NCBI GenBank assembly: GCA_904420125.1
Contig: CAJFUK010000056.1
Coordinates: forward strand, 1-51,869
Direction of reading: 5' to 3'
From: Candidatus Falkowella caecavicola
Lineage (GTDB): Bacteria; Bacillota; Clostridia; Oscillospirales; Ruminococcaceae
Length of the DNA: 51,869 nucleotides
Made by a program: the position numbers and the translations under genes. Shown here in pieces: positions 8,795 through 18,473 of this stretch; the stretch's first letter is position 1, and each line of letters opens with the position of its first letter. The notes under the pieces are model-generated. The model saw only the letters and a program-made list of their open reading frames with translations, was not told where the DNA came from and did no database searches.

Positions 8795-9994
8795 TTACCA
8801 ACCCATGATCTCTTTTACTTTTTCTGTAAGAACCCTGCCAGCAGATGACTGGCTTGCTTCAGATGGATGCCAATCCGCGCCATATCCGTCTTCTGCACGC
8901 TGTAATGGCAGCGCCAACGTATCAATATTTTCATCTCCGGTTTGCGCACGGAAGGCCTCAACCGCGGCTTCGATCTGTGGGAACAGATCTTGCCCCATGA
9001 TCCCTAATACACAAAGGATGGCCGCATCCGGGTTGTTTTGACGCACCTGCTTTAAAAATTCTGTATATCCGGTTTGAAATTCCTGTTTACGCGCAGCGTC
9101 ATCTCCACAATAAGATTGATCATTTGTTCCAAGGTTGATAACAATTAGGTTCGGCGTATATCCCGTAAATTCCCATGGAATAGACGAAAGAGCCGTACCG
9201 TCAGGTAAAGAACCGGAACTGCCGCCAATTTTTTCATATAGAGGAGGGACAACCCCCTGCGCACTGCGGGTTCCATCCGCTGTATATCCTGAAATAATTC
9301 CGTGTCCGCTAAAGCAGACAAAATTGGCCTCTGCATCTACCGCTTGTGCCGTATAATACGCATAGGTTTTTGTTACATTTTCTGTTGCTGTTGTAAAAGA
9401 GCAATTTTGATTTTCCGCTTCTACACCGTATCCACAAGTAATGGAATCCCCAATAAATTCAATAACCCTGTCTTTTCCTTCTGTCGGGCCGACCTCTGAC
9501 GCAATCGCTCGTATCTCACGAATACCACAGGAAGATTGTGTGGATTCTGAAAGTTTGATTACGCGAATCGTAACCATTTCCGTAGTAGCAGAAGAAAAAA
9601 TAGAAAAGGTCTGCTCTTCCTGATCCAATCTTGTGTCTAAGACCAGATCATCATTGACATAAACACCGATACGGGGCAGAATATTTTCCTGCTTATTTTC
9701 GGCAGCGGATCCTCCAGCAAAAGTGATTTCTGCTTCTGTCCCTTCCATAGAAAATTCTATTCCGGTACCTGCATGTGACAGCCAAAGCGTTCCATCCTGA
9801 TCATATGTACGCCCTAAAAGACGTACGCTACCGTCTTCTGGATAAAATATCTGTTCTTGCAACGCGTTTTCTTTATTCTCCATCATTTCTACTGTCCTCA
9901 ATTGACCATCTGTATAATTTGTATGCCAAGAATCTCCACAAGGTGCTGCGCCCAGAGAAAAAACGACTGTCGCCGTTATAATTGCTTTCCACAT
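8795..9994 (-). CDS. CE2-type acetyl esterase (SGNH/GDSL hydrolase)
   Basis: A 399-residue exported protein. The N-terminal hydrophobic segment is a signal sequence or anchor. Residues 55-165 form a beta-sandwich like the N-terminal domain of carbohydrate esterase family 2 (GRTYDQDGTLWLSHAGTGIEF). The SGNH hydrolase follows, with block I FIGDSITCGYG (nucleophile Ser near 184), block III VINLGTNDQ and the catalytic block V DWHPS near the C terminus. CE2 enzymes remove O-acetyl groups from plant polysaccharides such as xylan or mannan. The ribosome site AAGAAGGG and a promoter at 10124-10152 precede it. The deacetylase downstream shares the transcript. Confidence 0.87.
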   Translation of the reverse strand: MWKAIITATVVFSLGAAPCGDSWHTNYTDGQLRTVEMMENKENALQEQIFYPEDGSVRLLGRTYDQDGTLWLSHAGTGIEFSMEGTEAEITFAGGSAAENKQENILPRIGVYVNDDLVLDTRLDQEEQTFSIFSSATTEMVTIRVIKLSESTQSSCGIREIRAIASEVGPTEGKDRVIEFIGDSITCGYGVEAENQNCSFTTATENVTKTYAYYTAQAVDAEANFVCFSGHGIISGYTADGTRSAQGVVPPLYEKIGGSSGSLPDGTALSSIPWEFTGYTPNLIVINLGTNDQSYCGDDAARKQEFQTGYTEFLKQVRQNNPDAAILCVLGIMGQDLFPQIEAAVEAFRAQTGDENIDTLALPLQRAEDGYGADWHPSEASQSSAGRVLTEKVKEIMGW

Positions 9995-10123
9995 ACCAAT
10001 GCCCTTCTTTCCGTCTGTCGCTATACAGCAGCCGGGTTCGGCTTTCCGCTACAATCGTCCTCCTTACTTGCTAAACCTTCGAGTATCAAAATGATTTACA
10101 TGTAAAAAAGAGACTGTTGTTTT

Positions 10124-10152
10124 ATTATAACAGAAAACATATATATCCGCAA
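10124..10152 (-). promoter_or_regulatory. sigma-A promoter of the CE2/deacetylase operon
   Basis: On the minus strand TTGCGG, a 17-base spacer and a perfect TATAAT lie about 130 bases upstream of the CE2 esterase start. Confidence 0.6.
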
Positions 10153-10329
10153 ATCCTATTTATTAAAATGATATACAAAATTTTTATATAAATTTAATTC
10201 ATTTCCACGATATTTAGATATTGTTTCGCTATATTTCCCTTTTTTATTCCAAAACACAGAAAATAGCATATCTATCTGGCTTTGTCCGTATATTTGTAGT
10301 AAAGAGGAGGACTGTCCTCCCGGAAAGGC

Positions 10330-11916
10330 GTGATTTCCGAAATGAAACAGCAAAATGTATTAACCGGGGCTATCATTTTGACAGTAAATTCTTTTATTAT
10401 CCGAATAATCGGTTTTGTTTTCCGCATTTACCTGTCCGGAACTGTAGGCGCGGAGGGGATGGGGATTTATCAGCTGGTGCTCTCGTTATATATGTTAGTG
10501 GCGAATCTAGGGACCGCAGGTATCAGCATAGCCGTCTCACGGCTGGTTGCTGAACAGCTGGCAGTTGGGCACTCCTCAGATGCACGCCACACCATACGTA
10601 GTGCTGTTGTTTTATCTTTATTGATCAGTTGTACGGCGGGAATCATTTTATGGATATTTGCAGAGCCGCTGGCGCTTTATGTGCTGAAGGATACACGCAC
10701 ACTTTTGTCCCTGCGGATTCTGGCTCCAAGCATTCCATTTATGGCAGTTGCTTCTTGCTATAAAGGATATTTTTTTGCTGTACGGGATACGCTTCGACCG
10801 GCCGCTTCTCAGCTAGTGGAACAGCTGGTAAAAATGGCATGCATTATTGGCTGTATGGGTTATTGCCTTCCAAAAGGTCTGGCGGTTACCTGTGCAGGTA
10901 TTGTTTTTGGTATGACTGTCAGTGAGGTGGTATCTTTACTGTTTGTCTTTATCTTGTATCGAACCGGAAAACGACCGGTACGGGATGGGGTTGTTTACGA
11001 CCGGCATATTTCCCGGAAAATATTGGCCATTTCTGTTCCCCTGGCGTTAAGTGCAGTGTTGACTTCTTCCCTGAGGCTTATGGAAAATGTTCTGATTGTA
11101 GACGGATTTCGTAAATTTGGCGTAGACGAATCGGTCGCTACCGGAGCATATGGGATGTTAAAAGGGATGGCGATGCCGCTCTTATTTTTTCCTTCTTCCA
11201 TTCTGTCTGCACTCGCTGTTACGTTAATCCCAGATGTCTCCGCCGCTCGTGCCAGAGGGGATGATGCGGCTGTGTCGCGTACAGTTTCTACGGTACTGCA
11301 GGTGACAACCCTGCTGAGCATTCCGGTTGTAGGCATTTTTCTGGTATTTCCAATGGAACTGGGGACGGTGATTTATCAGGATGCACAGGTGGGACAAATG
11401 TTGCGTGCACTTTCTTTTATTTGCCCGTTTATGTATATTGAAATGGTAATTGGCGGCATCCTAAACGCACTGGATGAACAGGTCAGTACAATGGCATATA
11501 ATGTGACAGACTCTGTGCTTCGCATAGCCCTGATCTGGATCCTGGTTCCCCGTGCAGGAATGGAAGGTTTTCTCTTTATTATCATTCTCAGCAATCTTTT
11601 TACAGCGGTTCTTAAGCTGCGCCGCTTGCTGAAAATAACGCGTGTTTCTTTTAAGTTCCGAAATTGGATGTTGTATCCCGTGATGGCAGCTGCGGCCGGC
11701 TCATTGACAGCGCGTTTATGCTGTCAGAAAATGACGGGATTTATTCCGCTTCCTCTGAATCTTATTTTGGGCTGTTGTTTAATTATAGGTGTATATTTTA
11801 TTTTCCTGCTTGTACTTGGCTGTGTTGGAAAGAACGAGATTGATTGGGTTTTGGGAAGGCTTAAACGCCGGCGTCCCCGGCAACATGCACCTACTGAAGC
11901 GATTGATCTTGAATGA
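10330..11916 (+). CDS. polysaccharide/lipid flippase of the MurJ/SpoVB (MOP) superfamily
   Basis: A 528-residue integral membrane protein with about 14 hydrophobic helices. The opening (LTVNSFIIRIIGFVFRIYL) and the GAEGMGIYQLV motif are typical of the Firmicutes polysaccharide-biosynthesis branch that includes SpoVB and the lipid II flippase homologues. Such proteins flip undecaprenyl-linked cell-wall precursors across the membrane. The GTG at 10330 is the upstream start; the ATG at 10342 is an alternative, and neither has an ideally spaced ribosome site. A small hairpin (GGAGGAC/GTCCTCC) sits just before the start and could influence translation. It stands alone; whether it serves vegetative wall or spore cortex cannot be told. 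Confidence 0.85.
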   Translation: MISEMKQQNVLTGAIILTVNSFIIRIIGFVFRIYLSGTVGAEGMGIYQLVLSLYMLVANLGTAGISIAVSRLVAEQLAVGHSSDARHTIRSAVVLSLLISCTAGIILWIFAEPLALYVLKDTRTLLSLRILAPSIPFMAVASCYKGYFFAVRDTLRPAASQLVEQLVKMACIIGCMGYCLPKGLAVTCAGIVFGMTVSEVVSLLFVFILYRTGKRPVRDGVVYDRHISRKILAISVPLALSAVLTSSLRLMENVLIVDGFRKFGVDESVATGAYGMLKGMAMPLLFFPSSILSALAVTLIPDVSAARARGDDAAVSRTVSTVLQVTTLLSIPVVGIFLVFPMELGTVIYQDAQVGQMLRALSFICPFMYIEMVIGGILNALDEQVSTMAYNVTDSVLRIALIWILVPRAGMEGFLFIIILSNLFTAVLKLRRLLKITRVSFKFRNWMLYPVMAAAAGSLTARLCCQKMTGFIPLPLNLILGCCLIIGVYFIFLLVLGCVGKNEIDWVLGRLKRRRPRQHAPTEAIDLE

Positions 11917-11987
11917 TACGCCTTCCTTTTTGTATATAGTGCAGAGTGATTTTCGTTTTTCTTTGACAGATTCTGATGATTTGTGTC

Positions 11988-12016
11988 TTGTGCTTTTCTC
12001 CGAATTATGGTAGTAT
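11988..12016 (+). promoter_or_regulatory. possible proS promoter
   Basis: TTGTGC, a 17-base spacer and TAGTAT lie about 110 bases upstream of proS. No T-box consensus (AGGGTGGNACCGCG) is present in the leader. Confidence 0.4.
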
Positions 12017-12127
12017 AAAAACATTAAACACATTCATATAGTGGATTTTTTGCCGCTAGCTGCCTGCTGAAAAGTACGATGATGGATATAGATCCAGCAG
12101 ATGGTGTTGTTGAAAGGAAGATAGTCT

Positions 12128-13564
12128 ATGGCGGATCAAAAAAAGATGGTAGAAGCAATTACCTCAATGGAGGAAGATTTTGCACAGTGGTACACGGACA
12201 TTGTAAAAAAAGCAGAGCTGTGTGATTATTCCGGAGTTCGCGGATGTATGGTGCTGATGCCCTATGGTTATGCGATTTGGGAAAATATTCAGAAAGAATT
12301 AGATGCCCGGTTTAAGGAAACCGGGCATGAAAATGTCTCTTTGCCTATGTTTATTCCGGAAAGTTTATTGCAGAAGGAAAAAGATCATATAGCAGGATTT
12401 GCTCCGGAAGTCGCATGGGTTACTCATGGGGGCAGTGAGAAGCTGACAGAACGGCTTTGTGTGCGTCCGACCAGTGAGACTCTATTTTGTGATCACTATT
12501 CCAGGGTGATTAAATCCTATCGGGACCTGCCAAAGCTTTATAACCAGTGGTGCTCGGTGGTTCGCTGGGAAAAGACAACCCGTCCTTTCCTTCGTTCAGT
12601 TGAATTTTTATGGCAGGAAGGCCATACCATGCACGAAACAGCAGAGGAAGCAGTGCAAGAGACCGAACGGATGCTGGGTATTTATGCTGATTTTATGGAG
12701 AATATTTTAGCTATTCCAGTCATTAAAGGGCAAAAAACTGATAAAGAAAAATTTGCTGGGGCAGAGGCAACCTACACGGTAGAGGCCATGATGCATGATG
12801 GGAAAGCCCTGCAAAGCGCAACAAGTCACTATTTTGGAGATGGGTTTGCCCGGGCTTTTGATATTCAGTTTTCGGGTCGGGATAACAAACTGCACACGCC
12901 GTTTGAGACTTCCTGGGGATTATCTACTCGTGTAATTGGCGGCATTATTATGACACACGGGGATGATAACGGTCTTGTGCTCCCGCCGTATATTGCTCCG
13001 ATTCAGCTGGTGATTATTCCGGTTGCTGGACACAAACCAGGTGTGACAGAAAAAGCGCAGGAGCTTTATGCCCGGCTCCAGAAAATCTGTCGTGTGAAGA
13101 TAGATACCAGCGATAATTCCACTGGATGGAAATTTGCTGAGTATGAAATGAAGGGAGTACCGCTCCGTCTGGAGATCGGTCCTCGTGATATGGAAAATAA
13201 CCAATGTGTGCTTGTCCGGCGTGATAATCGTGAAAAAACAGTGGTTGATTTGGATCAGCTGGAAGTGCAGATTCCAATGCTGTTGCGTGCCGTACATGAG
13301 GGACTGTACCAGAAAGCAGTGAAAAATCGGGAAAGTAAAACCTATACTGCGACGAATATGGCAGACCTGACACAAATTGCTGCTGAAAAACCTGGGTTTA
13401 TTAAGGCGATGTGGTGCGGGGATCTTGCCTGTGAAGAAGCATTGAAAGAAAAGGCAGGCGTTTCATCTCGCTGCATTCCGTTTGATCAGGAGCAGATCGC
13501 GGATACCTGTGTCTGCTGTGGCAAACCGGCCAAACAAATGGTTTACTGGGGAAAGTCATACTAA
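12128..13564 (+). CDS. proS: prolyl-tRNA synthetase, type 3 (archaeal/eukaryote-like)
   Basis: The 478-residue protein charges tRNA-Pro with proline in the cytoplasm. Class II motifs are visible: motif 2 around [19 protein letters not shown], and motif 3 near [10 protein letters not shown]. The anticodon-binding domain follows. The tail carries a cysteine cluster ([13 protein letters not shown]... and CVCCGKPA) and ends in tyrosine, both hallmarks of the short ProS type that lacks the bacterial editing insertion. This type is common in Clostridia. The start has GGAAGATAG upstream. It appears monocistronic. Confidence 0.95.
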   Translation: MADQKKMVEAITSMEEDFAQWYTDIVKKAELCDYSGVRGCMVLMPYGYAIWENIQKELDARFKETGHENVSLPMFIPESLLQKEKDHIAGFAPEVAWVTHGGSEKLTERLCVRPTSETLFCDHYSRVIKSYRDLPKLYNQWCSVVRWEKTTRPFLRSVEFLWQEGHTMHETAEEAVQETERMLGIYADFMENILAIPVIKGQKTDKEKFAGAEATYTVEAMMHDGKALQSATSHYFGDGFARAFDIQFSGRDNKLHTPFETSWGLSTRVIGGIIMTHGDDNGLVLPPYIAPIQLVIIPVAGHKPGVTEKAQELYARLQKICRVKIDTSDNSTGWKFAEYEMKGVPLRLEIGPRDMENNQCVLVRRDNREKTVVDLDQLEVQIPMLLRAVHEGLYQKAVKNRESKTYTATNMADLTQIAAEKPGFIKAMWCGDLACEEALKEKAGVSSRCIPFDQEQIADTCVCCGKPAKQMVYWGKSY

Positions 13565-13587
13565 TATTTTATTGAATAAAAAACAAA

Positions 13588-13630
13588 AACGCCCCTGAGA
13601 CAGTATCTTCATTCTGCCTTAGGGGCGTTA
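13588..13630. terminator. terminator between proS and rlmA
   Basis: AACGCCCCT and AGGGGCGTT arms flank a loop of about 23 bases. The T-run is stronger on the minus strand (GTTTTTGTTTTTT), so it mainly ends rlmA, with proS converging on the same hairpin. Confidence 0.65.
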
Positions 13631-13727
13631 TGATTTGTAAATCCTTATTTTTTGTTATTTTAGCAACAAAATAACCACGAGCATTCATATAGGAATTATA
13701 AAATGATATATGCTTGTACAGAACAGT

Positions 13728-14588
13728 TTATACTTGGAACGGTTCTGGATTGTTTATATTTTTTCTATAAAACAATGATTCGAACTGGATCTGCGTATCC
13801 AGTGTATCTAACTGAGAAATTCGGCGGTATCCCTGCTCAGATGTTTTATAATAATATGGAGTCATTTTAAACAGATTATCAATATCTTTTTGGGAACGCA
13901 GATGAATGACAGTAGATACCTCCTGTTTCTCTTGAAGTGTAAATCCGTCTAATTCATACCCTTTGACAGTATTACGGTATGGCTGATCATACACGGTTTG
14001 TTTTAGTTCCCATAGATGCGCTTCTCCCGGAATAACCAGTGCCATTAACCCACCTGGGCGAAGGACTCGTGCAAATTCTTCGTTACAGTAAGGAGCAAAG
14101 AGATTCAACAGCAGATCTAAGCTTTGGTCTGCGACCGGCAGATGAAAAATACTGGCCACTGCATAAGTGATTTGTGAATTTTTTCGAGCCGCTTTATCCA
14201 ATGCGAATTTGGAAATATCCACGCCGGATATCTCTGCCATTATGTCTGCTTGCCACAAAGCCTGCGCTATCTGTGTTGTATAATAACCCTCTCCGCAGCC
14301 AGCATCTAGAACATGGATACACTGACCCTTTTGAGAAGCACAAAGACGAATCAGAGCCATGCAAAGAGCACGGCAAAGAGGTTGATAATATCCAGCGTTT
14401 AAAAATTCCTGCCTGGCACGGACCATTATTTTGTTATCTCCTGGCAGTTTGGAATGTTTTTCATTAGGAAGCAGAAGATTCACGTAACCACTTCGACTAC
14501 GGTCAAACGAATGACCTTTCTCGCAGACAAAACGGCACGGATCCTGTTTAAGCGGCTTTGAGCAGACCGGGCAAAGATAAATCGGCAA
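13728..14588 (-). CDS. rlmA: 23S rRNA (guanine-N1)-methyltransferase, RlmA family
   Basis: The 286-residue protein begins with a zinc finger (CPVCSKPL, then FVCEKGHSFD) and continues with GYVNLL, the signature of RlmA-type methyltransferases. The SAM-binding motif I is HVLDAGCGEGYYTTQ, followed by SGVDISKFAL. These enzymes methylate G745 or G748 in 23S rRNA helix 35. In some bacteria the G748 homologue (TlrB) gives tylosin resistance; which position is modified here cannot be told. It starts with TTG, nine bases after AAGGG. It is convergent with proS and probably monocistronic. Confidence 0.9.
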   Translation of the reverse strand: MPIYLCPVCSKPLKQDPCRFVCEKGHSFDRSRSGYVNLLLPNEKHSKLPGDNKIMVRARQEFLNAGYYQPLCRALCMALIRLCASQKGQCIHVLDAGCGEGYYTTQIAQALWQADIMAEISGVDISKFALDKAARKNSQITYAVASIFHLPVADQSLDLLLNLFAPYCNEEFARVLRPGGLMALVIPGEAHLWELKQTVYDQPYRNTVKGYELDGFTLQEKQEVSTVIHLRSQKDIDNLFKMTPYYYKTSEQGYRRISQLDTLDTQIQFESLFYRKNINNPEPFQV

Positions 14589-14739
14589 AACGGCGGTCCC
14601 TTTCTTTCTGACATGGTTTTTCTTATAGTGGTTATTGTACCACAGATGAGGCTGTTTGACAATGTTTTGGGCTTTTCACGGTAAAATTTTTCAAGGATGA
14701 GATGGAAACACTACAGGGATATTTGGCTGCAATTCTTTT

Positions 14740-14793
14740 ATGACACACAAAAGGAGCCGTAAAAATACGGCTCCTTTTGTGTGTCATTTTTTT
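14740..14793 (+). terminator. very long perfect hairpin with T-run; possible small-RNA terminator
   Basis: Arms of about 21 bases (GACACACAAAAGGAGCCGTA and its exact complement) close a four-base loop, followed by seven Ts on the plus strand. No plus-strand gene lies upstream. A TTGACA at 14658-14663 precedes it, so a short RNA is possible. See the finding for this locus. Confidence 0.6.
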
Positions 14794-14796
14794 CGT

Positions 14797-15246
14797 CTGA
14801 ATATAAGAATATGCCGATGCAATCTTCCGGCCCTGCCGTTGTCCAGGCGACAGTCTGGAGGAAAATACAGACAACATAAACTTTTTCCGAATCAGTCTGT
14901 ATTTTCAGAATGCATTAAGATAGGACTCTGCAAGGAATGAAACTGTCCGTTTATGCTATCTTTTACAAAACAGAATAAACCAGTATTCTCCCTCACCGTC
15001 ATGGGTACCAAATCCTTAAACTGTCAGCTGGTGAAAGAATACGCGGAATCTTGTCTGAAACCCTTTAGAACCACAGTGCCCGTTCAAAACAGCCAATCAG
15101 TCAATAGGCAAACACCTATTTATTTAATATAATAACTACTTGAAACCCCGTTGTCAAGGGTTTCTGCCTAATATTTCCGAATATTTTACAGCACCTTGTT
15201 CAAAATGTCTAAAAAGATTTTGAAAATTTAGGCGCATTGCAATCTA
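14797..15246. other. gene-free leader region
   Basis: No gene is supported between the long hairpin and the glucokinase promoter. A small hairpin (GAAACCC / GGGTTTC) occurs at about 15140-15163; no riboswitch was recognised. Confidence 0.4.
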
Positions 15247-15275
15247 TTGACAATAAAACAGTAAAAGTATACAAT
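15247..15275 (+). promoter_or_regulatory. sigma-A promoter of the glucokinase operon
   Basis: A perfect TTGACA, a 17-base spacer and TACAAT lie about 60 bases upstream of the glucokinase start. Confidence 0.85.
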
Positions 15276-15337
15276 AAGTGCAGAGATTCCTGTATAATAA
15301 ACCATAAAAAGTATCCAAGCAAGAAAGGAAAACATGT

Positions 15338-16297
15338 ATGTCTGAATTTGTATTTGCCATTGGAATTGATCTTGGAGGCACAAATATTGTGGCCAGTGCA
15401 GTCACACCGGAAGGAAGACTTTTATCTAAGGTGTCCTGTAAAACCAGCTGCCCTCGACCTTATCAAGAAATCTGTGAGGATATGGCGCGTCTTGCAGAAG
15501 AAGCTGCAACACAAGCCGGTTTCTCTTTGGAAACTGCCTCTTATATCGGAATAGGATCTCCAGGTCTTGTTAATAAGGATACAGGTGTTGTAGAATACGC
15601 TAATAATTTAGGATTTCATGATGCTCCAATTGCCGATGAAATCAAAAAACGCACGGGCCGGCCTGTTTATCTGGAGAATGATGCAAATGCCGCTGCCTTG
15701 GGTGAATACAAAGTCGGTGCAGGGCGTGGGACACAGTATATGATCGCTGTTACACTGGGGACTGGTGTGGGATCTGGAATTATTATTGATGGCAAGATCT
15801 ACTCTGGTTTTAACTTTGCGGGTGCGGAGATCGGACATACTGTGATTCATAAAAACGGATATCCGTGTACTTGCGGAATGCATGGCTGTTTGGAAGCGTA
15901 TACATCGGCCACTGCCCTGATTCGCTTGACTAAGGAGCAGATGAATGCCCATCCAGAAAGCCTTCTTTGGAAATTAGTAGACGGGGATTTAAATAATGTG
16001 AATGGAAAAACTGCCTTTGACGGCCTGCGTGCCGGAGATGCAACAGCTACTGCTATTATAGAAGAATATACAACAGATTTAGGCATAGGTTTTACCAATA
16101 TTATTAATATTTTTCAGCCGGAGGTTCTTTGCGTAGGTGGGGGCATCTGCCATGAAGGAGATACGCTGTTGGATCCCGTTCGTGCCTATGTTGACCGATA
16201 TCAGTATGCCCGTGCCAGCAAGAATAAAACAAAGATCATTCCGGCAACTCTTGGCAATGATGCAGGTATTATCGGAGCGGGTTTGCTGGGCTTTTAA
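15338..16297 (+). CDS. ROK-family glucokinase
   Basis: The 319-residue enzyme phosphorylates glucose, or a related sugar, with ATP in the cytosol. The phosphate loop is GIDLGGTNI near residue 8. The ROK signature includes VYLENDANAAALGE with the catalytic aspartate, and the zinc-binding CTCGMHGCLE. Length and order fit Gram-positive glucokinases. The start follows GAAAGG. It heads an operon with a strong promoter; manA begins 10 bases after its stop. Substrate breadth (glucose against N-acetylmannosamine and others) is not certain from sequence. Confidence 0.9.
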   Translation: MSEFVFAIGIDLGGTNIVASAVTPEGRLLSKVSCKTSCPRPYQEICEDMARLAEEAATQAGFSLETASYIGIGSPGLVNKDTGVVEYANNLGFHDAPIADEIKKRTGRPVYLENDANAAALGEYKVGAGRGTQYMIAVTLGTGVGSGIIIDGKIYSGFNFAGAEIGHTVIHKNGYPCTCGMHGCLEAYTSATALIRLTKEQMNAHPESLLWKLVDGDLNNVNGKTAFDGLRAGDATATAIIEEYTTDLGIGFTNIINIFQPEVLCVGGGICHEGDTLLDPVRAYVDRYQYARASKNKTKIIPATLGNDAGIIGAGLLGF

Positions 16298-16307
16298 GGA
16301 GGGTTTT

Positions 16308-17276
16308 ATGGAAACAGTACTGCCATTCAAATTGTCTCCTGCCTATAAAAGCTATATATGGGGCGGACATAAGTTGTGTACCCTATATCATAAGGTTGCC
16401 CCTGTTGAACCTCTTGCTGAAACATGGGAGTTATCTTGTCATCCCAATGGAGAAAGTTATATTCAGGGAGGAGAATATGATGGGCAAACCCTTGCTGCAT
16501 ATTTGAAGATGCATCCACAGGATTTGGGGACACAAGCCGGAAAATTTTCTGGTTTTCCGGTACTAATCAAATTTATTGATGCCAAGGAGAACTTGTCTGT
16601 GCAGGTACATCCAGATGATGTGTATGCACTGGAACATGAACATCATCTGGGTAAAATGGAAATGTGGTATGTTATCAGCTGTGAAAGGGATTCCTTTTTG
16701 TATTATGGGCTGAAACAAACTTTATCCCCCCAGGAGTTTTCTCAGCGTGTAAAAGATCAGACCCTCACAGATGTTTTGAATAAGGTCATGGTACGGCCCG
16801 GAGATGTCTTTTTTATTCCGCCAGGAACCCTGCATGCTATTGGAGCTGGTTGTGTTATTGCTGAAATACAGCAGAATTCCGATGTTACATATCGGGTCTA
16901 TGATTATGGCCGTATCGGGGCAGATGGAAATCCGCGGGAACTACATCTGGAAAAAGCTGCTGATACCGCACGCCTTACAGCAGAAATACCTGTTCCAATC
17001 CAATCTCCCAAACTTTATAAAGATGGGTACGCGGTACAAAGGCTGGTATCCTGTGCATACTTTACGGTGGATAAGCTGGATATAGAAACAGACGGGGTAT
17101 TTGATGCGAATAAAGAAAGTTTTCATTCTCTGCTTTGTATAGAGGGGGAATATTCTCTCTATACAAATACCGGCTGTCTTCATATACAGGCCGGGGAAAG
17201 CGTTTTTATACCGGCTGGTACAGGACGCTACCGGATCAGTGGGAGCAGTCGCATCCTTCGAACCCTGATTTTATAG
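16308..17276 (+). CDS. manA: mannose-6-phosphate isomerase, class I
   Basis: The 322-residue cupin enzyme interconverts mannose-6-phosphate and fructose-6-phosphate. Zinc ligands are visible in SVQVHPDDVYAL and EMWYVI, and in PPGTLHAIG. The sugar-binding arginine lies in VTYRVYDYGR. The length is that of the short Firmicutes form. The ATG at 16308 follows AAGGAGGG, and the gene starts 10 bases after glucokinase, so the two are translated from one transcript. Together they feed glucose and mannose into glycolysis. Confidence 0.93.
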   Translation: METVLPFKLSPAYKSYIWGGHKLCTLYHKVAPVEPLAETWELSCHPNGESYIQGGEYDGQTLAAYLKMHPQDLGTQAGKFSGFPVLIKFIDAKENLSVQVHPDDVYALEHEHHLGKMEMWYVISCERDSFLYYGLKQTLSPQEFSQRVKDQTLTDVLNKVMVRPGDVFFIPPGTLHAIGAGCVIAEIQQNSDVTYRVYDYGRIGADGNPRELHLEKAADTARLTAEIPVPIQSPKLYKDGYAVQRLVSCAYFTVDKLDIETDGVFDANKESFHSLLCIEGEYSLYTNTGCLHIQAGESVFIPAGTGRYRISGSSRILRTLIL

Positions 17277-17296
17277 ATAAAAAGGAGACTTTGCAT

Positions 17297-18370
17297 ATGC
17301 GAAAGTTATATCCTCGTATTTTTTGTGCCGGTCTTGTTTGTCTGTCGTTGAGCATAGTTGTAGGATGCCAGGCTATCGAGAGACCAGAGCAGCAGGAGTT
17401 CTCGTCCGTTCTTCCAGATCCAGGCGCCAGTATGGAGACCTCTACAGATAGTGCTGCTTCTGATCCTATCAGATATGAAGAACCGCTAGAATTTTCTGAT
17501 CCGGAGCGGGAACAGACTGCAAGGGAGGCTGCCCTGTCTTTTCTGACAGCACTTCAAAAGCAGGATACAGCCCGATTGGCAGAGTATACGCAGTGTACAG
17601 ATGCCTCTCTGCTGGATGACCTAAAAACAGTTTATATCAGCCAATTGCGGTTTGAGCAGGATGCCATGTACCCATCCTATACCTCTTTCCGGGTTAAATT
17701 AACAGTCTCAGAAAGTGCATCTGATCGGATCCCTGTCGGAGAATCTGAATGGGAACTTCGTATTGGGGATATGGGTGATATCACAGCCTTTGTCCCATGG
17801 GGGACTGACCTTTTTGGAGAAAGGCAAAACATAACATGGCTTGATGATCCTAATACAGCGGTTGTGCGCGACCGTTTTGTGTATATGGCACGGAGCTTTG
17901 TAACGGACTATACAGGGTTACAAGGGATCTCCCAAGCGGAACTAGAGGCAAAAACGCCGGATGCATCCCTAACACATGTATGTATTCATCTGTTGATGGG
18001 TAAATATGGGCTGTACCCAGAAGCTTATACATTACCTCTGGCAGAGATCAGTCAGTTTATGGAGCAGACCTTTGGGGTACAAGGTCTGGAAAATACTCCC
18101 GAGGCCTGGAAGGATTATCTGGCAGAAGGAACAGAAGATCAGATCCAGAGTTGTGCACATGGTTACTCTACTCCTGTATATCATGCAGTCTCTTCTGATG
18201 TCGGAGGGGAAAAACACGTGGTAACTTTATATTTTTACGCGGACTCTGCTTATTTGAATCCTTCTTGTACGATACAGGTTTCTTTTGATCTTTCCGGCGA
18301 GATGCCCCGTATTCTTTCAGCGGAGGTCATAGAAGAATTTGGTGCCGAGACTTTGTTTGAAAATCCTTAA
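17297..18370 (+). CDS. hypothetical lipoprotein A (tandem paralogue)
   Basis: A 357-residue predicted lipoprotein: basic start, hydrophobic stretch and lipobox IVVGC (Cys24), then an acidic serine-rich linker. The start has AAAGGAG upstream and lies 20 bases after manA. The central region (FLTALQKQDTARLAEYT) and YTSFRVKLTVSESASDRIPV are shared with the next gene, as are the later blocks DRFVYMARSFVTDYTGLQGI and LLMGKYGLYPE. The domain is not one I can name. It probably sits on the outer face of the membrane. The operon with sugar-kinase genes may be positional rather than functional. Confidence 0.75.
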   Translation: MRKLYPRIFCAGLVCLSLSIVVGCQAIERPEQQEFSSVLPDPGASMETSTDSAASDPIRYEEPLEFSDPEREQTAREAALSFLTALQKQDTARLAEYTQCTDASLLDDLKTVYISQLRFEQDAMYPSYTSFRVKLTVSESASDRIPVGESEWELRIGDMGDITAFVPWGTDLFGERQNITWLDDPNTAVVRDRFVYMARSFVTDYTGLQGISQAELEAKTPDASLTHVCIHLLMGKYGLYPEAYTLPLAEISQFMEQTFGVQGLENTPEAWKDYLAEGTEDQIQSCAHGYSTPVYHAVSSDVGGEKHVVTLYFYADSAYLNPSCTIQVSFDLSGEMPRILSAEVIEEFGAETLFENP

Positions 18371-18473
18371 AATTTGGGGTATTTGAAAATGGATGCATCA
18401 GTGACTGAATGCTTGTCTCATGGTTTGTTACATTAAAAACGCCTGCCTAACCGGAAAAAGGAGATCGCTGCTT

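Noticed and set aside
11917-12127. T-box riboswitch upstream of proS
   Set aside because: The conserved T-box sequence and a following terminator/antiterminator pair are absent.
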